Shown here: in pieces, positions 8,100 to 17,754 of the stretch | Numbering within the stretch: position 1 is the stretch's first letter | Layout: every line of letters begins with the position of its first letter | Source of the DNA: Fen-1298 sp963833465 | GTDB taxonomy: Bacteria > Bacteroidota > Ignavibacteria > UBA10030 | Assembly: GCA_963833465.1 (NCBI GenBank) | Contig: CAWHXW010000003.1 | Coordinates: 124,001-188,000 of the forward strand | DNA length: 64,000 nt | Direction: 5' to 3' | The notes under the pieces: model-generated | Databases searched by the model: none | Told to the model about the DNA's origin: nothing | Seen by the model: the letters and a program-made list of their open reading frames with translations, nothing else | Program-made: the position numbers and the translations under genes

Positions 8100-10637
8100 T
8101 TATTTACCTAAAAGTTTTCTTTTAATCGTTCTGTTTGTCGGTTTTGCGGTCAGCGGATCTTCCGGCCAGAAATGTTTAGGATAACGGGAGCGCAGTTGCT
8201 TGCGAATTTCCGGATAAACAGTTTTCCAAAAGCTTCGAAGGTCTTGCGTAACAGCAATCGGGCGGTGTGCTGGAGAAAGTAAATGTATAAGCACATTTAC
8301 TTTGCCGCCACAAATTTTTGGAATGTCTACCTGTCCAAACAATTCCTGCAGGCGCACCGCGAGTACTGGTTGTTCGCCTGAATAATCCAATTCAACGCGT
8401 GATCCACTTGGCAAGATAATATGTGAAGGTGCGAGGAAATCAATTGTTTGATTGTGTGAATGCAAAATTTGTGATTTTAATATTTTAAACAGAGGAAGTT
8501 TAATGAGATGTTCTTTTTTCCAAATGCCCTCAAGAAATGGCGAAAGCCAATTTTCAAGAGAGTCAATTAAAGCCGTATCGGATAAATCTGGAAAGTCTGC
8601 AACTGATGGAAAGTATTTCCTCAACCATTGAACTCGCTGTTGCAACACACGTGTTTCTTTATCCCACGGTAAACAATCCAATCCCATTTGTCTTATACCT
8701 TCTACCATGGCTGCGCTTACTTTATCTCCACATAGTTCTATATTTTGTTCGGAGATAATAATCGCGTCAAGCCGTGAAATATTTCTTGCAATTACTGCTT
8801 CATCACTCGAGCTCCAGCGAATTTCTTCTTCCTCTATTATAGTATCAGCAAAAACACGCTGCAAATCTTTTTTTGCGAGCGGTGCAGCAAGATATACACG
8901 AACTTCGGTACCTGTGTAGTCCACTTCCCCAATCGCAAGAAATTCTTCACGGGCAAGCAAACTTCCTTTTGGTAAAAAAGCGGCTGTCCCGCTTGCCATT
9001 TGATAACGATTACCGCCATTATCGCGTCTGCGGGCTATTCGTTTTCGATAGGCAAGTGCGAGTAAAATTCCGGTAGCGTTTTCGTCTGTTATATTTGAAT
9101 TATTGCTGATGCCGACAAGTTGTCTCAATCTCTTCGATTGAGATTTAATACGTTCATAATTTCCTTTATCAATTTTGTATGTTTGATGTAATATATGTAT
9201 CCTCCGTTCAAGATCAATATCAGTGTCTTTTCTCCCTACAAGAATATCTCGCTCTTCAAGCAATGCCGCTATATCACATGCAAGTGCGCCAATGCCGAGT
9301 TTTATACCGCGAAAAATCATGTTTGCAAATCGTGGGTGGATGGGTAATTCAGTCATTGCGCGTCCATGCGAAGTTAGCTTTCCAAAACGATCTAATGCAT
9401 CAAGCTCTTCAAGAAGTCTTCGTGCTTGCGCCAGGTGTGCATTTGGCGGTGGGTCAAGAAATCGCAAGCCGTTGCCGGCTGGTGTTCCCCATTGTGCCAG
9501 ATTAAGAACAAGCGGCGCAAGATCGGCAGTTTTAATTTCCGCCTGCGGATACTCTGACAGTTGTTCTTGTTCTTCTTCAGTCCACAGACGATAGCATACT
9601 CCTGGCTGCTGGCGTCCCGCACGCCCTCGCCGTTGATCTGCAATTGCTTTGGAAACAGGAATTGTTACTAAACCTGACATTCCGCGACGCACGTCAAAGC
9701 GTGCTGTCCGCGCTAACCCGGAGTCGATTACTATACACACACCGTCAATCGTTATGCTCGTTTCAGCAACACTTGTGGAGAGAATAACTTTGCGCTTGCC
9801 AGCCGGCGCCGGAGACAACGATGCAGATTGCTGTTGATATGATGCATCGCCAAAGAGTGAATGAACAATGATATCATTCGATAAATGTTTTTCCCATAAG
9901 AAATTTTCTATTCGATGAATTTCTCGTTGTCCGGGAAGAAATGCAAGTATGTCACCTTCATGTTCGGAAAGCGCTCGTAGTATGGTTTCAGCCATTCGAG
10001 TTTCAATTGTTTTGTCAGAAGTAAATTTCGTGTAGTAAGTCGTAACGGGATAAAGAGATCCGGGACTTTCGATTATTTTTGCATCGCCAATTAATTTTGC
10101 AACAGCTAATCCATCAAGTGTTGCAGACATAACAAGGATGCGTAAATCATTTCGCAAATGCTCCTGCACATCAAGTGTTAATGCAAGCCCGAGATCGGCA
10201 TGAATGCTGCGTTCATGGAATTCATCGAAAATAATCAATGCGACATTCGGTAAATCTGGTTCGTGCTGAAGAAGCCGTGTAAGAATTCCTTCTGTCACTA
10301 CCTCAATGCGTGTATTTTTACTAACAATGGCTTCGCCGCGAATGCGATAACCAATCGTCTGCCCGACAGATTCGCCAAGCTGGATAGCCATATATTCTGC
10401 GGCACGGCGCGCGGCAAGCCGGCGTGGTTCGAGCATGATCAGTTTCTTTTCTGCCATCCATTCTGAAGCGAGTAAAGCAATTGGAACTTGCGTAGTTTTT
10501 CCTGCGCCGGTCGGTGCAGACAGAACAACGTTATTTGTTTCTTGAAACGTTTCTGATAACCGTGGTAGAATATTGTCGATAGGATATGTACGTTTGAGTT
10601 TTTGCATTCGGTGGTTTGCAATATGCAACCGGATCAT
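8100..10637 (-). CDS. hrpB: ATP-dependent helicase HrpB
   Basis: 845 residues, the usual length for HrpB, a DEAH-box superfamily 2 helicase of unknown physiological substrate. Visible motifs are Walker A APTGAGKTT at 41-49, the DEFH box in IIFDEFHERS, motif III SATL, and motif VI QRRGRAGR. The HA2/OB region and a HrpB-specific C-terminal domain (about 690-845) follow. The frame's first ATG is at 10637, and a second Met 10 codons in (10607) matches the family N-terminus better. Neither has a clear ribosome binding site. The stop of priA lies 4 bases upstream, so the two helicases are translated from one transcript. Confidence 0.95.
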   Translation of the reverse strand: MIRLHIANHRMQKLKRTYPIDNILPRLSETFQETNNVVLSAPTGAGKTTQVPIALLASEWMAEKKLIMLEPRRLAARRAAEYMAIQLGESVGQTIGYRIRGEAIVSKNTRIEVVTEGILTRLLQHEPDLPNVALIIFDEFHERSIHADLGLALTLDVQEHLRNDLRILVMSATLDGLAVAKLIGDAKIIESPGSLYPVTTYYTKFTSDKTIETRMAETILRALSEHEGDILAFLPGQREIHRIENFLWEKHLSNDIIVHSLFGDASYQQQSASLSPAPAGKRKVILSTSVAETSITIDGVCIVIDSGLARTARFDVRRGMSGLVTIPVSKAIADQRRGRAGRQQPGVCYRLWTEEEQEQLSEYPQAEIKTADLAPLVLNLAQWGTPAGNGLRFLDPPPNAHLAQARRLLEELDALDRFGKLTSHGRAMTELPIHPRFANMIFRGIKLGIGALACDIAALLEERDILVGRKDTDIDLERRIHILHQTYKIDKGNYERIKSQSKRLRQLVGISNNSNITDENATGILLALAYRKRIARRRDNGGNRYQMASGTAAFLPKGSLLAREEFLAIGEVDYTGTEVRVYLAAPLAKKDLQRVFADTIIEEEEIRWSSSDEAVIARNISRLDAIIISEQNIELCGDKVSAAMVEGIRQMGLDCLPWDKETRVLQQRVQWLRKYFPSVADFPDLSDTALIDSLENWLSPFLEGIWKKEHLIKLPLFKILKSQILHSHNQTIDFLAPSHIILPSGSRVELDYSGEQPVLAVRLQELFGQVDIPKICGGKVNVLIHLLSPAHRPIAVTQDLRSFWKTVYPEIRKQLRSRYPKHFWPEDPLTAKPTNRTIKRKLLGK

Positions 10638-10641
10638 TCAC

Positions 10642-13191
10642 TCACATCATACCCTGCGGGTCCACATCGATAATCATTTTGATCTTTTTGTTAGCGGCAA
10701 GCGGTGATGCATTGAATTGTGCCTTTGCTTTAATAAGTGCAGAGCGAAGGTACGCACCGGAAGGATCATAATCTTTTAAATCTTTGATGACAATATGTTT
10801 CCGGAAAAGATTTTTGATTTTTGGAATTGCAGCATCAGCAGGACCAAGAATGATGAACTGCTTTTGTTGATTCTGTTCTGCAAGAAATTCTCTAAACTTC
10901 TTTGCATGGTGTTGAACTTCATTCTCACGCTCACCGGAAAACTCCAGTAAAATAATCCGGGAAAACGGCGGATAATCCAATTCGCGCCGGTATTCTAATT
11001 CCTCTTGATAGAATCCGCGGAAATTGTGTGCTATAACATGCTTTAAACTATAATGATCCGGCTGTAAAGTCTGAATGACGACCTCGCCTGCAAGATTACT
11101 TCGTCCGGCACGCCCTGAAACCTGTGTTAATAATTGGAAAGTAGATTCCGATGCGCGAAAATCCGGCAAGAGCATTTGTGTATCTGCAGAAATAACACCA
11201 ACGAGCGTTACGCGCGGAAAGTCTAATCCCTTTGCCACCATTTGTGTACCAAGGAGAATGTCTGCTTCGCCGGAACCGAACTGCTGGAGAATTTTATTGT
11301 GCGCACCTTTGCGGCTGGTAGTGTCGCGGTCCATCCGAAGAATAACTGCCTTAGGGAACAGTGCTTGTAATTCTTCCTGCACTTGCTGAGTGCCGAAGGC
11401 ATGCATTCGTAGTTCAATGCTTCCGCACTTCGGACAAACTGTAGGCGGTTTTTTTACAAAGCCGCAGTAATGACAGCGAAGATGTTTTTTAGTTGTATGA
11501 AATGTAAGCGAAACTTCACAGTTATCGCATTTCTCTACATATCCGCAATCAAAGCATTCCATAACATGTGAAAAACCGCGGCGGTTTTGAAGAAGAATAA
11601 TTCCTTCTTTTTTTTCTAAGCGATTTGAAATTTGAGATTGCAGCAGACGAGAAATAGAGGAGTAAGGAAGACGTTTGGGGAAATCCTTTCCATTTTTTTT
11701 TATTTCCACTTTAAGATCGTCATATATGGCGCGCCGTTCTTTCGCCATATCAACTATATCGATAGCAGGAAGCTGGGCATTGTCAACACGGTACGGAAGT
11801 TCAAGTAATGTATATTTTTCATTTAGAGCATTTGCAAAACTTTCCGTTGATGGTGTTGCTGAACCGAGTACAACTACTGCATTGATGTGCAATGCACGGA
11901 CCAGAGCAACATCACGGGCATTGTAACGCGGTGCGGCATCGAATTGCTTGTAAGAACTATCATGTTCTTCATCTACTACAATAAGCCCGATGTTGTTTAA
12001 GGGTGCAAAAATTGCAGACCGCGGCCCGATGACTATTTTTACCTTGTCTTGATGTGCCATGCGCCATGTATCATATCTTTCTCCTAAAGACATTTGACTA
12101 TGCATCACAGCAACATCATTGCTAAAATGTGCTTTGAAGCGACGTACTGTTTGCGGTGTGAGTGAAATCTCCGGCACGAGCACGATGGCTGTCTTGCCAA
12201 GAGCCATCACGCGGCGAATAGCATCGATATATACTTGCGTTTTACCGCTGCCGGTAATGCCATGTAAAAGAAATGCTCTAAATTTACCTGTCGTTGTAGC
12301 CTTGACAATTTCATTAAGTGCATATTGCTGGTTTGTATTTAACGTAATTTCCGGCGGCGGTCCGTCCTGTTCATACTCTGAACGCCGGAACACTTCACGT
12401 TTAGAAATCTGCAAGATTCCATTCTTCACTAACGTCTTAAGTGAAGAAAGCGACGCATTGTTTTGTTTCAAGAAATAATTGAGACCTATAACATTGGTTT
12501 CATGTGTAAATTCTTTCCGAAGAGCTTCAATAAGAAATAATTGCTTTGAAGAAAAAGCAGTTTTGCTTATTTCATCTGAAAATATTTTCATGCCTTCAGT
12601 TGTAAAATTGATGACTCGTTCTATCTTTGGTTTTGCTTTTGGCTTTTCAATTTCCTCTTCTACAGAAATCAATCCGCGTTGCTGCATCTCACTTAAGACA
12701 GCATGGATGCTTTTTGCACGTGCTTTTGTCTGAAGTTGAGAGAAAGAAAGCATTCCACTATTGTTTTTCAATGCTTGTAGAATTGCATGTTGGCGCGGTG
12801 CAGATCTTTTAGTCGTTTGTAAAAGTGTTTCATAGTTTTGTGCAAGAAGATGAATCATCTTTTTGCTTTCTTGTGAAAATCCCTGCGGCGTTGCAGATCT
12901 AAGCACTTCACCCCATGGTACAAGATAATATTCCGCAATCCATTTTGTAAGCGCAAGAAGTTCCGAGGAAAATGTCGGACTAATATCAAGAACATCATTA
13001 ATCAACTTCAATCCGGAAACGTTCGTTGTCGCAGGCAGTCCAACGATAATACCTGTAATATGTTTGTTGCCAAACGGAACCATAGCCCGTTTGCCTATAG
13101 CTATAGAAGATTGAAGCTCAGGCGGAACAAGATATGTAAATGTATGATCGAGTGGAATGTATAGGGCAATATCGACTAAGAATGGTTGCAA
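10642..13191 (-). CDS. priA: Primosomal protein N' (replication restart helicase PriA)
   Basis: 849 residues. The order is the N-terminal DNA-binding domain (1-100), Walker A GITGSGKT at 311-318, and DEEH at 407-410. A zinc-binding insertion follows with paired cysteines (CFDCGYVEKCDNC, CHYC, CPKC; about 550-600), then helicase motifs including QVSGRAGR. PriA reloads the replisome at stalled forks. The start is a TTG at 13191: an in-frame TAA lies only two codons upstream inside a run of eight T, so no earlier start is possible. The family N-terminus (PFLVDIALYIPLDHTFTYLVP) is intact. It is followed at once by hrpB and preceded by larC 26 bases away. Confidence 0.95.
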   Translation of the reverse strand: MQPFLVDIALYIPLDHTFTYLVPPELQSSIAIGKRAMVPFGNKHITGIIVGLPATTNVSGLKLINDVLDISPTFSSELLALTKWIAEYYLVPWGEVLRSATPQGFSQESKKMIHLLAQNYETLLQTTKRSAPRQHAILQALKNNSGMLSFSQLQTKARAKSIHAVLSEMQQRGLISVEEEIEKPKAKPKIERVINFTTEGMKIFSDEISKTAFSSKQLFLIEALRKEFTHETNVIGLNYFLKQNNASLSSLKTLVKNGILQISKREVFRRSEYEQDGPPPEITLNTNQQYALNEIVKATTTGKFRAFLLHGITGSGKTQVYIDAIRRVMALGKTAIVLVPEISLTPQTVRRFKAHFSNDVAVMHSQMSLGERYDTWRMAHQDKVKIVIGPRSAIFAPLNNIGLIVVDEEHDSSYKQFDAAPRYNARDVALVRALHINAVVVLGSATPSTESFANALNEKYTLLELPYRVDNAQLPAIDIVDMAKERRAIYDDLKVEIKKNGKDFPKRLPYSSISRLLQSQISNRLEKKEGIILLQNRRGFSHVMECFDCGYVEKCDNCEVSLTFHTTKKHLRCHYCGFVKKPPTVCPKCGSIELRMHAFGTQQVQEELQALFPKAVILRMDRDTTSRKGAHNKILQQFGSGEADILLGTQMVAKGLDFPRVTLVGVISADTQMLLPDFRASESTFQLLTQVSGRAGRSNLAGEVVIQTLQPDHYSLKHVIAHNFRGFYQEELEYRRELDYPPFSRIILLEFSGERENEVQHHAKKFREFLAEQNQQKQFIILGPADAAIPKIKNLFRKHIVIKDLKDYDPSGAYLRSALIKAKAQFNASPLAANKKIKMIIDVDPQGMM

Positions 13192-13217
13192 AAAAAATTA
13201 GTAAAGAGCTGTGAAGA

Positions 13218-14385
13218 TTAACTGTTAAGTTCTTTTTCCAATTTTCGATATACTTCAATAAGCGGCAAGTTCTTTTCTGAAGCAATACGTTTGCATTCTT
13301 CAAATTCTACACGCCGCTGCTCTTTTCCATCAACTATAACAAACTTGACGCAAACAACACCAAACGACGTTTGCACCTGCTTCGGTACTGCGCAGAAGTT
13401 TTTTGCGCTCAACCGATTGAATGCGTACTCCAATTGTTGTAGTTTCTCGGTAAATTATTTCAAGAATGGAATCTATCTTTGCACGTTCGACGAGTGCTGA
13501 AAGGATGATACCTGGACGTCCTTTCTTCATTAGTATTGGAACTAAATACGCATCATTCGCACCAGCAGATAATAGTTTTTCGATAATATACGGATAAATT
13601 TCCGGGTTCATATTATCAATGTTTGTTTCAATACTGACTATTTCATCATCAATATAATTCGGATCTAAGCTGCCAATAAATACACGAAGCAAATTAGGCA
13701 GTTGTCCAATTTCACGTTCGGCTGCACCATAACCGATTGCAGATATGCGGATTTTTTCCATATTTAAAACACCTTGTGAAAGAGCTTTGATTATAGCGGC
13801 TCCTGTCGGTGTCGTCAATTCAAATGGAACATCAGTTAGTAAAATGGGATAGTCTTTCAAAATTTCCATCGTTGCCGGTGTTGGCACTGGAAGAGTGCCA
13901 TGTTGAGATTTCACCATCCCGCCATTGCCAACTTTTATCGGGGATGAATAGACAGCTTGAATACCCAGCTTTTCCAAACATATCGAAACACCTATGATGT
14001 CAACCAATGAATCAATAGCTCCGACTTCATGAAAATGTACTTTCTCGATGGCGGTACTATGAACTTTTGATTCAGCAATTGCAACCTCTCTAAAAATCTT
14101 TTTCGAACGTTCTTTGACATTTTTTGAAAGAGAACTCTTATCGATCAATTCTTCGATGTCTTTCATATGCCTGTGATAATGTGGCTGTTCTGAAACCACA
14201 ACATCCACTTTTGTAGCAGTCATACCGTTACGTTCAATGTGACGTGCTTGCAATTCAAATCCGCCTATGGCAAGTGATTGCAGTTCTTTATTCAATTCAT
14301 CGAATGAAACACCCGCATTGACGAGCGCACCTAAAGTCATGTCTCCGCTGATACCAGCTATAGTATCAAAATATGCTATTTTCAT
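13218..14385 (-). CDS. larC: LarC-type nickel insertion protein, split by a +1 frameshift
   Basis: LarC makes the nickel-pincer nucleotide cofactor by inserting nickel. Frame 1 runs from the ATG at 14385 (MKIAYFDTIAGISGDM, with GISGDM, HFHEVGAIDS, ELTTPTGAA and ETTTIGVR) to a stop at 13330. The last 18 or so residues before that stop are non-homologous. The true C-terminus (VQTSFGVVCVKF to EKELNS) is in the +1 frame, ending at 13218. The frames must join near CGC AAA AAA CTT CTG, about 13407-13420. A programmed ribosomal frameshift joins larC1 and larC2 in Lactobacillus plantarum, so this may be regulated and not a mutation. A sequencing indel in the A6 run is the alternative. No larA, larB or larE is in the window. 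Confidence 0.85.
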
Positions 14386-14501
14386 ATTGTAAGTAAGTTA
14401 ATTTGTAATGACTAAATTGTATAGTTGTAATATATTGGATCAATATACGATTTGATATACTCTATCTGCTTATTGTTCACTTGATTCTTTTTCTCATGTA
14501 C

Positions 14502-15794
14502 TTAATTGCCTTCAGATTTAAAAACTTTTTCCAGGTGCTGAATAAATCGTTCAGTCGCCCCTATATTCTCTTTCACTAACATAAGCGCTTGTTTTCCAGC
14601 GACAACATTTACTTTTTTATCGTCAAGCAATGTTCGGAGTACTTGATGACATTCTTTCTGATCATTTACAACAAAACTGCCTCCTCGTTGCAATAGTTCC
14701 ATTGCTTCCTGCGAATTTGTGTGCTTCGGCCCATAAACTACAGGAATTCCATACACAGCTGGTTCAAGCACGTTGTGGATACCTTGCCGAAAACTTCCTC
14801 CTACATATGCTACATCAGCATATTGATAGAGCGCCATCAAAATGCCTATACTATCGACAATGATAATGCGTTCATTGGCATAGTCATTTAGATTGGAGAA
14901 TCGGATTGATCGCGGCTTTAAACTAAGTTTATTTTCAATATCTTCCAGAGCATCTTCTGTTGGTTCATGCGGTACAAGAATTAATAATACATTCGAATCA
15001 TATTGAAGAATTTTTTTTATACTCGGGATAAGAACTTCTTCATCTTCCGGCCATGTGCTGCCGGCAATAAACACTTTTTTTCCTTTTAAAATTGCATGTG
15101 GAATTAGGTGTTTCTTTTTTGCATCGGCACTGCGCTGCCATACTTGATCGTACCGAGTCTCACCAATAGATTCAATGAATGGATGTGTTAATCCAAACAG
15201 AGCAAATGCCTCAGCGTCCTTAGCAGATACAGTAAGAATAGACTCGAATGTGTTGAATAATAAGCGATGGAAATTTTTCAGCAATGGATAAAATCGTGCT
15301 GATGTTATGTTCATAGTAGCATTTGCTATGAATGCTGGAATTCCTCGTGCATCCAGTTCCCATAAATGATTTGGCCAAATATCATATCTTACAAACACTG
15401 CTGCTGTTGGCCGCAATAGATCAAGGAAGCGGCACGCATTCGCTTTTGTATCAAATGGGATATATGTAATAATGTCGGCAAGTTTATATTTTTTTGAATG
15501 ATCATAGCCAGATGGCGAAAAGAATGTGACAATTATATTGATGTCTCGGTATTTCTTCCGTAGAGCTGAAATGATAGGCTTTGCCTGTTCGAATTCTCCC
15601 ATTGATGATGAATGAAACCATACGCGATGTTTTGATGTAAGTTTTGGCAGATCGCATTCAATATTTTCAAATAATCTTTTCCGTCCTTTAATACCGCGTC
15701 GGATTTTATCGTTGAATAATGCTGCAACTTGCAAAAGCGCCCAAAAGAATGGTATAAATACTGCATTATAGAGAATGAACCAGATTTTTTTCAT
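14502..15794 (-). CDS. waaA: 3-deoxy-D-manno-octulosonic acid (Kdo) transferase
   Basis: 430 residues, typical of WaaA. An N-terminal membrane anchor (about 6-27) is followed by the glycosyltransferase N domain with the signature WFHSSSMGEFEQAKPII. The C domain contains FIAGSTWPEDEEVL, LVPHEPTE and YVGGSFRQGIHNVLEPA. It transfers Kdo from CMP-Kdo to lipid A precursor on the cytoplasmic face of the inner membrane. This indicates an LPS-containing outer membrane. No ribosome binding site is clear before the ATG. It stands alone between larC and a sugar symporter, with spacers of 116 and 192 bases. Confidence 0.93.
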   Translation of the reverse strand: MKKIWFILYNAVFIPFFWALLQVAALFNDKIRRGIKGRKRLFENIECDLPKLTSKHRVWFHSSSMGEFEQAKPIISALRKKYRDINIIVTFFSPSGYDHSKKYKLADIITYIPFDTKANACRFLDLLRPTAAVFVRYDIWPNHLWELDARGIPAFIANATMNITSARFYPLLKNFHRLLFNTFESILTVSAKDAEAFALFGLTHPFIESIGETRYDQVWQRSADAKKKHLIPHAILKGKKVFIAGSTWPEDEEVLIPSIKKILQYDSNVLLILVPHEPTEDALEDIENKLSLKPRSIRFSNLNDYANERIIIVDSIGILMALYQYADVAYVGGSFRQGIHNVLEPAVYGIPVVYGPKHTNSQEAMELLQRGGSFVVNDQKECHQVLRTLLDDKKVNVVAGKQALMLVKENIGATERFIQHLEKVFKSEGN

Positions 15795-15986
15795 TATACT
15801 GAAAATAAATGAATGAAACTAAAATTTGAAATTATTGTAAATAACGTTTGATGGAAATACAATAAAACACGTTTAGCATTTGAAAAACATGCAACACTTT
15901 GACAAAAAAATAAACTTATATATGTTCTATATTGCTTGTATACTATCACACTATATCTTTCATTATGGATAATAAATATTTTTGTT

Positions 15987-17444
15987 TTATACTTTTCCTC
16001 GGCGTTGTTCAAGGTCAGCGCGTATTTCTTCGCATTTGTGTTTTGTAAGTTCAAGTTTTGAAATGAATAAAATCACGGTTAATAACCCGACAATAGGAAT
16101 GCTTGCAAGCATCGCGCGAATCCAGAATATTGTCGCAGGCGCCTGCGCTCCTAAAGCAGAATTAAAACCTGCCCATCCGAGTATGAGTCCGGAAACGAAA
16201 TATCCTAATGAACTGCCGAGTTTTAAAATATAAGAACCGCACGCTGTGAATGACCCTTCACGGCGTATACCCATATTTAGTTCATCATAATCAATAATAT
16301 CTGCACCAATTGAACCATGAAGCATCCAAAGACCAGATGCTGAAAGCCCCATTAACCCAGAAGCTATTGTCTGTAACCAAGGGATAAGAGGCGTGTATAA
16401 ATACCATGAACCGCCGTATCCAATAATGCCAATACAAGCTGCAATAATAACAGCAACCTTTTTTTCCGTTTTTCGTGCTATCTGACCCAGGGTCGGGGCG
16501 CCTAAAAAACCACCGAACATAAAGGAAAGTCCCACCCAGAAGTTCCAGTTGTCGCCATTTATTGTATTGCCGCCACAAACATAATAAACCGTTGCATAAT
16601 AACCGAGAGCCCCAACCATGCTTGTGCCCATTGTGAAAGCCCCGCCAAATCCCATTATTATTCTGAAGGGTTTACATTTTAATGTTTCATAAAATGAACT
16701 CTTTAACGAAATACGTTCCTTGATATTTACAACCACTTTTTCATAGTAACGTTCTTTTACTCTGAAAAAGATTGTAATGGCAAATATTGCCATGATAATA
16801 CCAAGTATTGAAGTATATACTTGCATACCCAACAAAGTATTTTTTCCCACCTTTCCGGGAAGAAGGAACCATGACAAATTAGTAAAGCGCAGTGCATAAA
16901 AATTACCAATTTCAAAAATTTTCTGCATCGAACTTCGATACGTCATAACAGATGTACGCTCTTCATAATCTGGAGTTAATTCAGCACCAAGACTATTAAA
17001 AGGTACAGTATAAGCAGCCATAAGAGGAATATAAATCATTGAGGATATAATCATATACCAGAAAACGACCGATAACCCCAAAAAAGTATTATCAACCCAT
17101 GAAGGTGAAACAAAAAAAAGCGCCGGGAGACCAAGGCCGGCCAATATTCCGGCAACCAGAATGAATGGACGTCTTCGCCCATATTTTGACCGGAAATTAT
17201 CAGATATCCATCCTGCTATCGGGTCTGCGATAGCATCATAAATCCTGATAAGCGTCAATGCAAGGCCGACAAGCCATGGCGCAACACCCAGATAAATATT
17301 AAACACTGCAAATGCAACAGAAGGATAAAGCCATAGCCCCCACATATCAATACCGGTTCCTAAGCCATACGACATTTTAGTCAGAACAGGTACACGATCG
17401 CGTATACGAACTTCATTCATTTTCGCATTTACTTCTTTTTCCAT
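15987..17444 (-). CDS. GPH-family sugar:cation symporter (MFS)
   Basis: 485 residues with about 12 predicted membrane segments. The family marks are near the N-terminus: KMSYGLGTGID, then IRIYDAIADPIAGWISDNF, then KYGRRRPFIL. This is the glycoside-pentoside-hexuronide:cation symporter pattern (MelB type), in which the Asp residues of helix 2 bind the cation. The likely role is uptake of a glycoside or uronide driven by Na+ or H+. The substrate cannot be named. AAGGAG lies 7 bases before the chosen ATG. No catabolic genes are adjacent. Confidence 0.88.
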   Translation of the reverse strand: MEKEVNAKMNEVRIRDRVPVLTKMSYGLGTGIDMWGLWLYPSVAFAVFNIYLGVAPWLVGLALTLIRIYDAIADPIAGWISDNFRSKYGRRRPFILVAGILAGLGLPALFFVSPSWVDNTFLGLSVVFWYMIISSMIYIPLMAAYTVPFNSLGAELTPDYEERTSVMTYRSSMQKIFEIGNFYALRFTNLSWFLLPGKVGKNTLLGMQVYTSILGIIMAIFAITIFFRVKERYYEKVVVNIKERISLKSSFYETLKCKPFRIIMGFGGAFTMGTSMVGALGYYATVYYVCGGNTINGDNWNFWVGLSFMFGGFLGAPTLGQIARKTEKKVAVIIAACIGIIGYGGSWYLYTPLIPWLQTIASGLMGLSASGLWMLHGSIGADIIDYDELNMGIRREGSFTACGSYILKLGSSLGYFVSGLILGWAGFNSALGAQAPATIFWIRAMLASIPIVGLLTVILFISKLELTKHKCEEIRADLEQRRGKV

Positions 17445-17754
17445 TTCTGCTCCTTTACTATGAACTCAAGATTAATATTTAACAATATTTTTATTTTTTC
17501 TTGTACTAATAAAAGAAACATTTTGCATAAATGCCTTATATAAATTGGTCCTCGATAAAAACGCTTCTATCATAATAATCATTGATACAGATTTGCAGAG
17601 GAACCAAAATAAAGCATAGAATTTCTGGTTATTCAAGAACTTACTAAAATAGATTTTACAGTTGTGAAGAGAAAATCAACAAACGATTCTATAAAAAATT
17701 GCGGCTCGAATGCTGCATCAATTGAAGAATATCAATAATTATAAATAAATCAAA
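17445..17754. other. Intergenic spacer, nothing recognised
   Basis: 310 AT-rich bases between the dnaX stop and the symporter start. No gene, hairpin terminator with T-run, or riboswitch was recognised. It should hold the symporter promoter. Confidence 0.4.

Noticed and set aside
13218..13433. Separate small gene on the minus strand after larC
   Set aside because: Its product is the missing C-terminal end of LarC, so it is the second part of one gene.
15794..16054. Minus-strand frame of 86 codons overlapping the symporter's 3' end
   Set aside because: It overlaps the well-supported symporter gene in another frame and has no domain.
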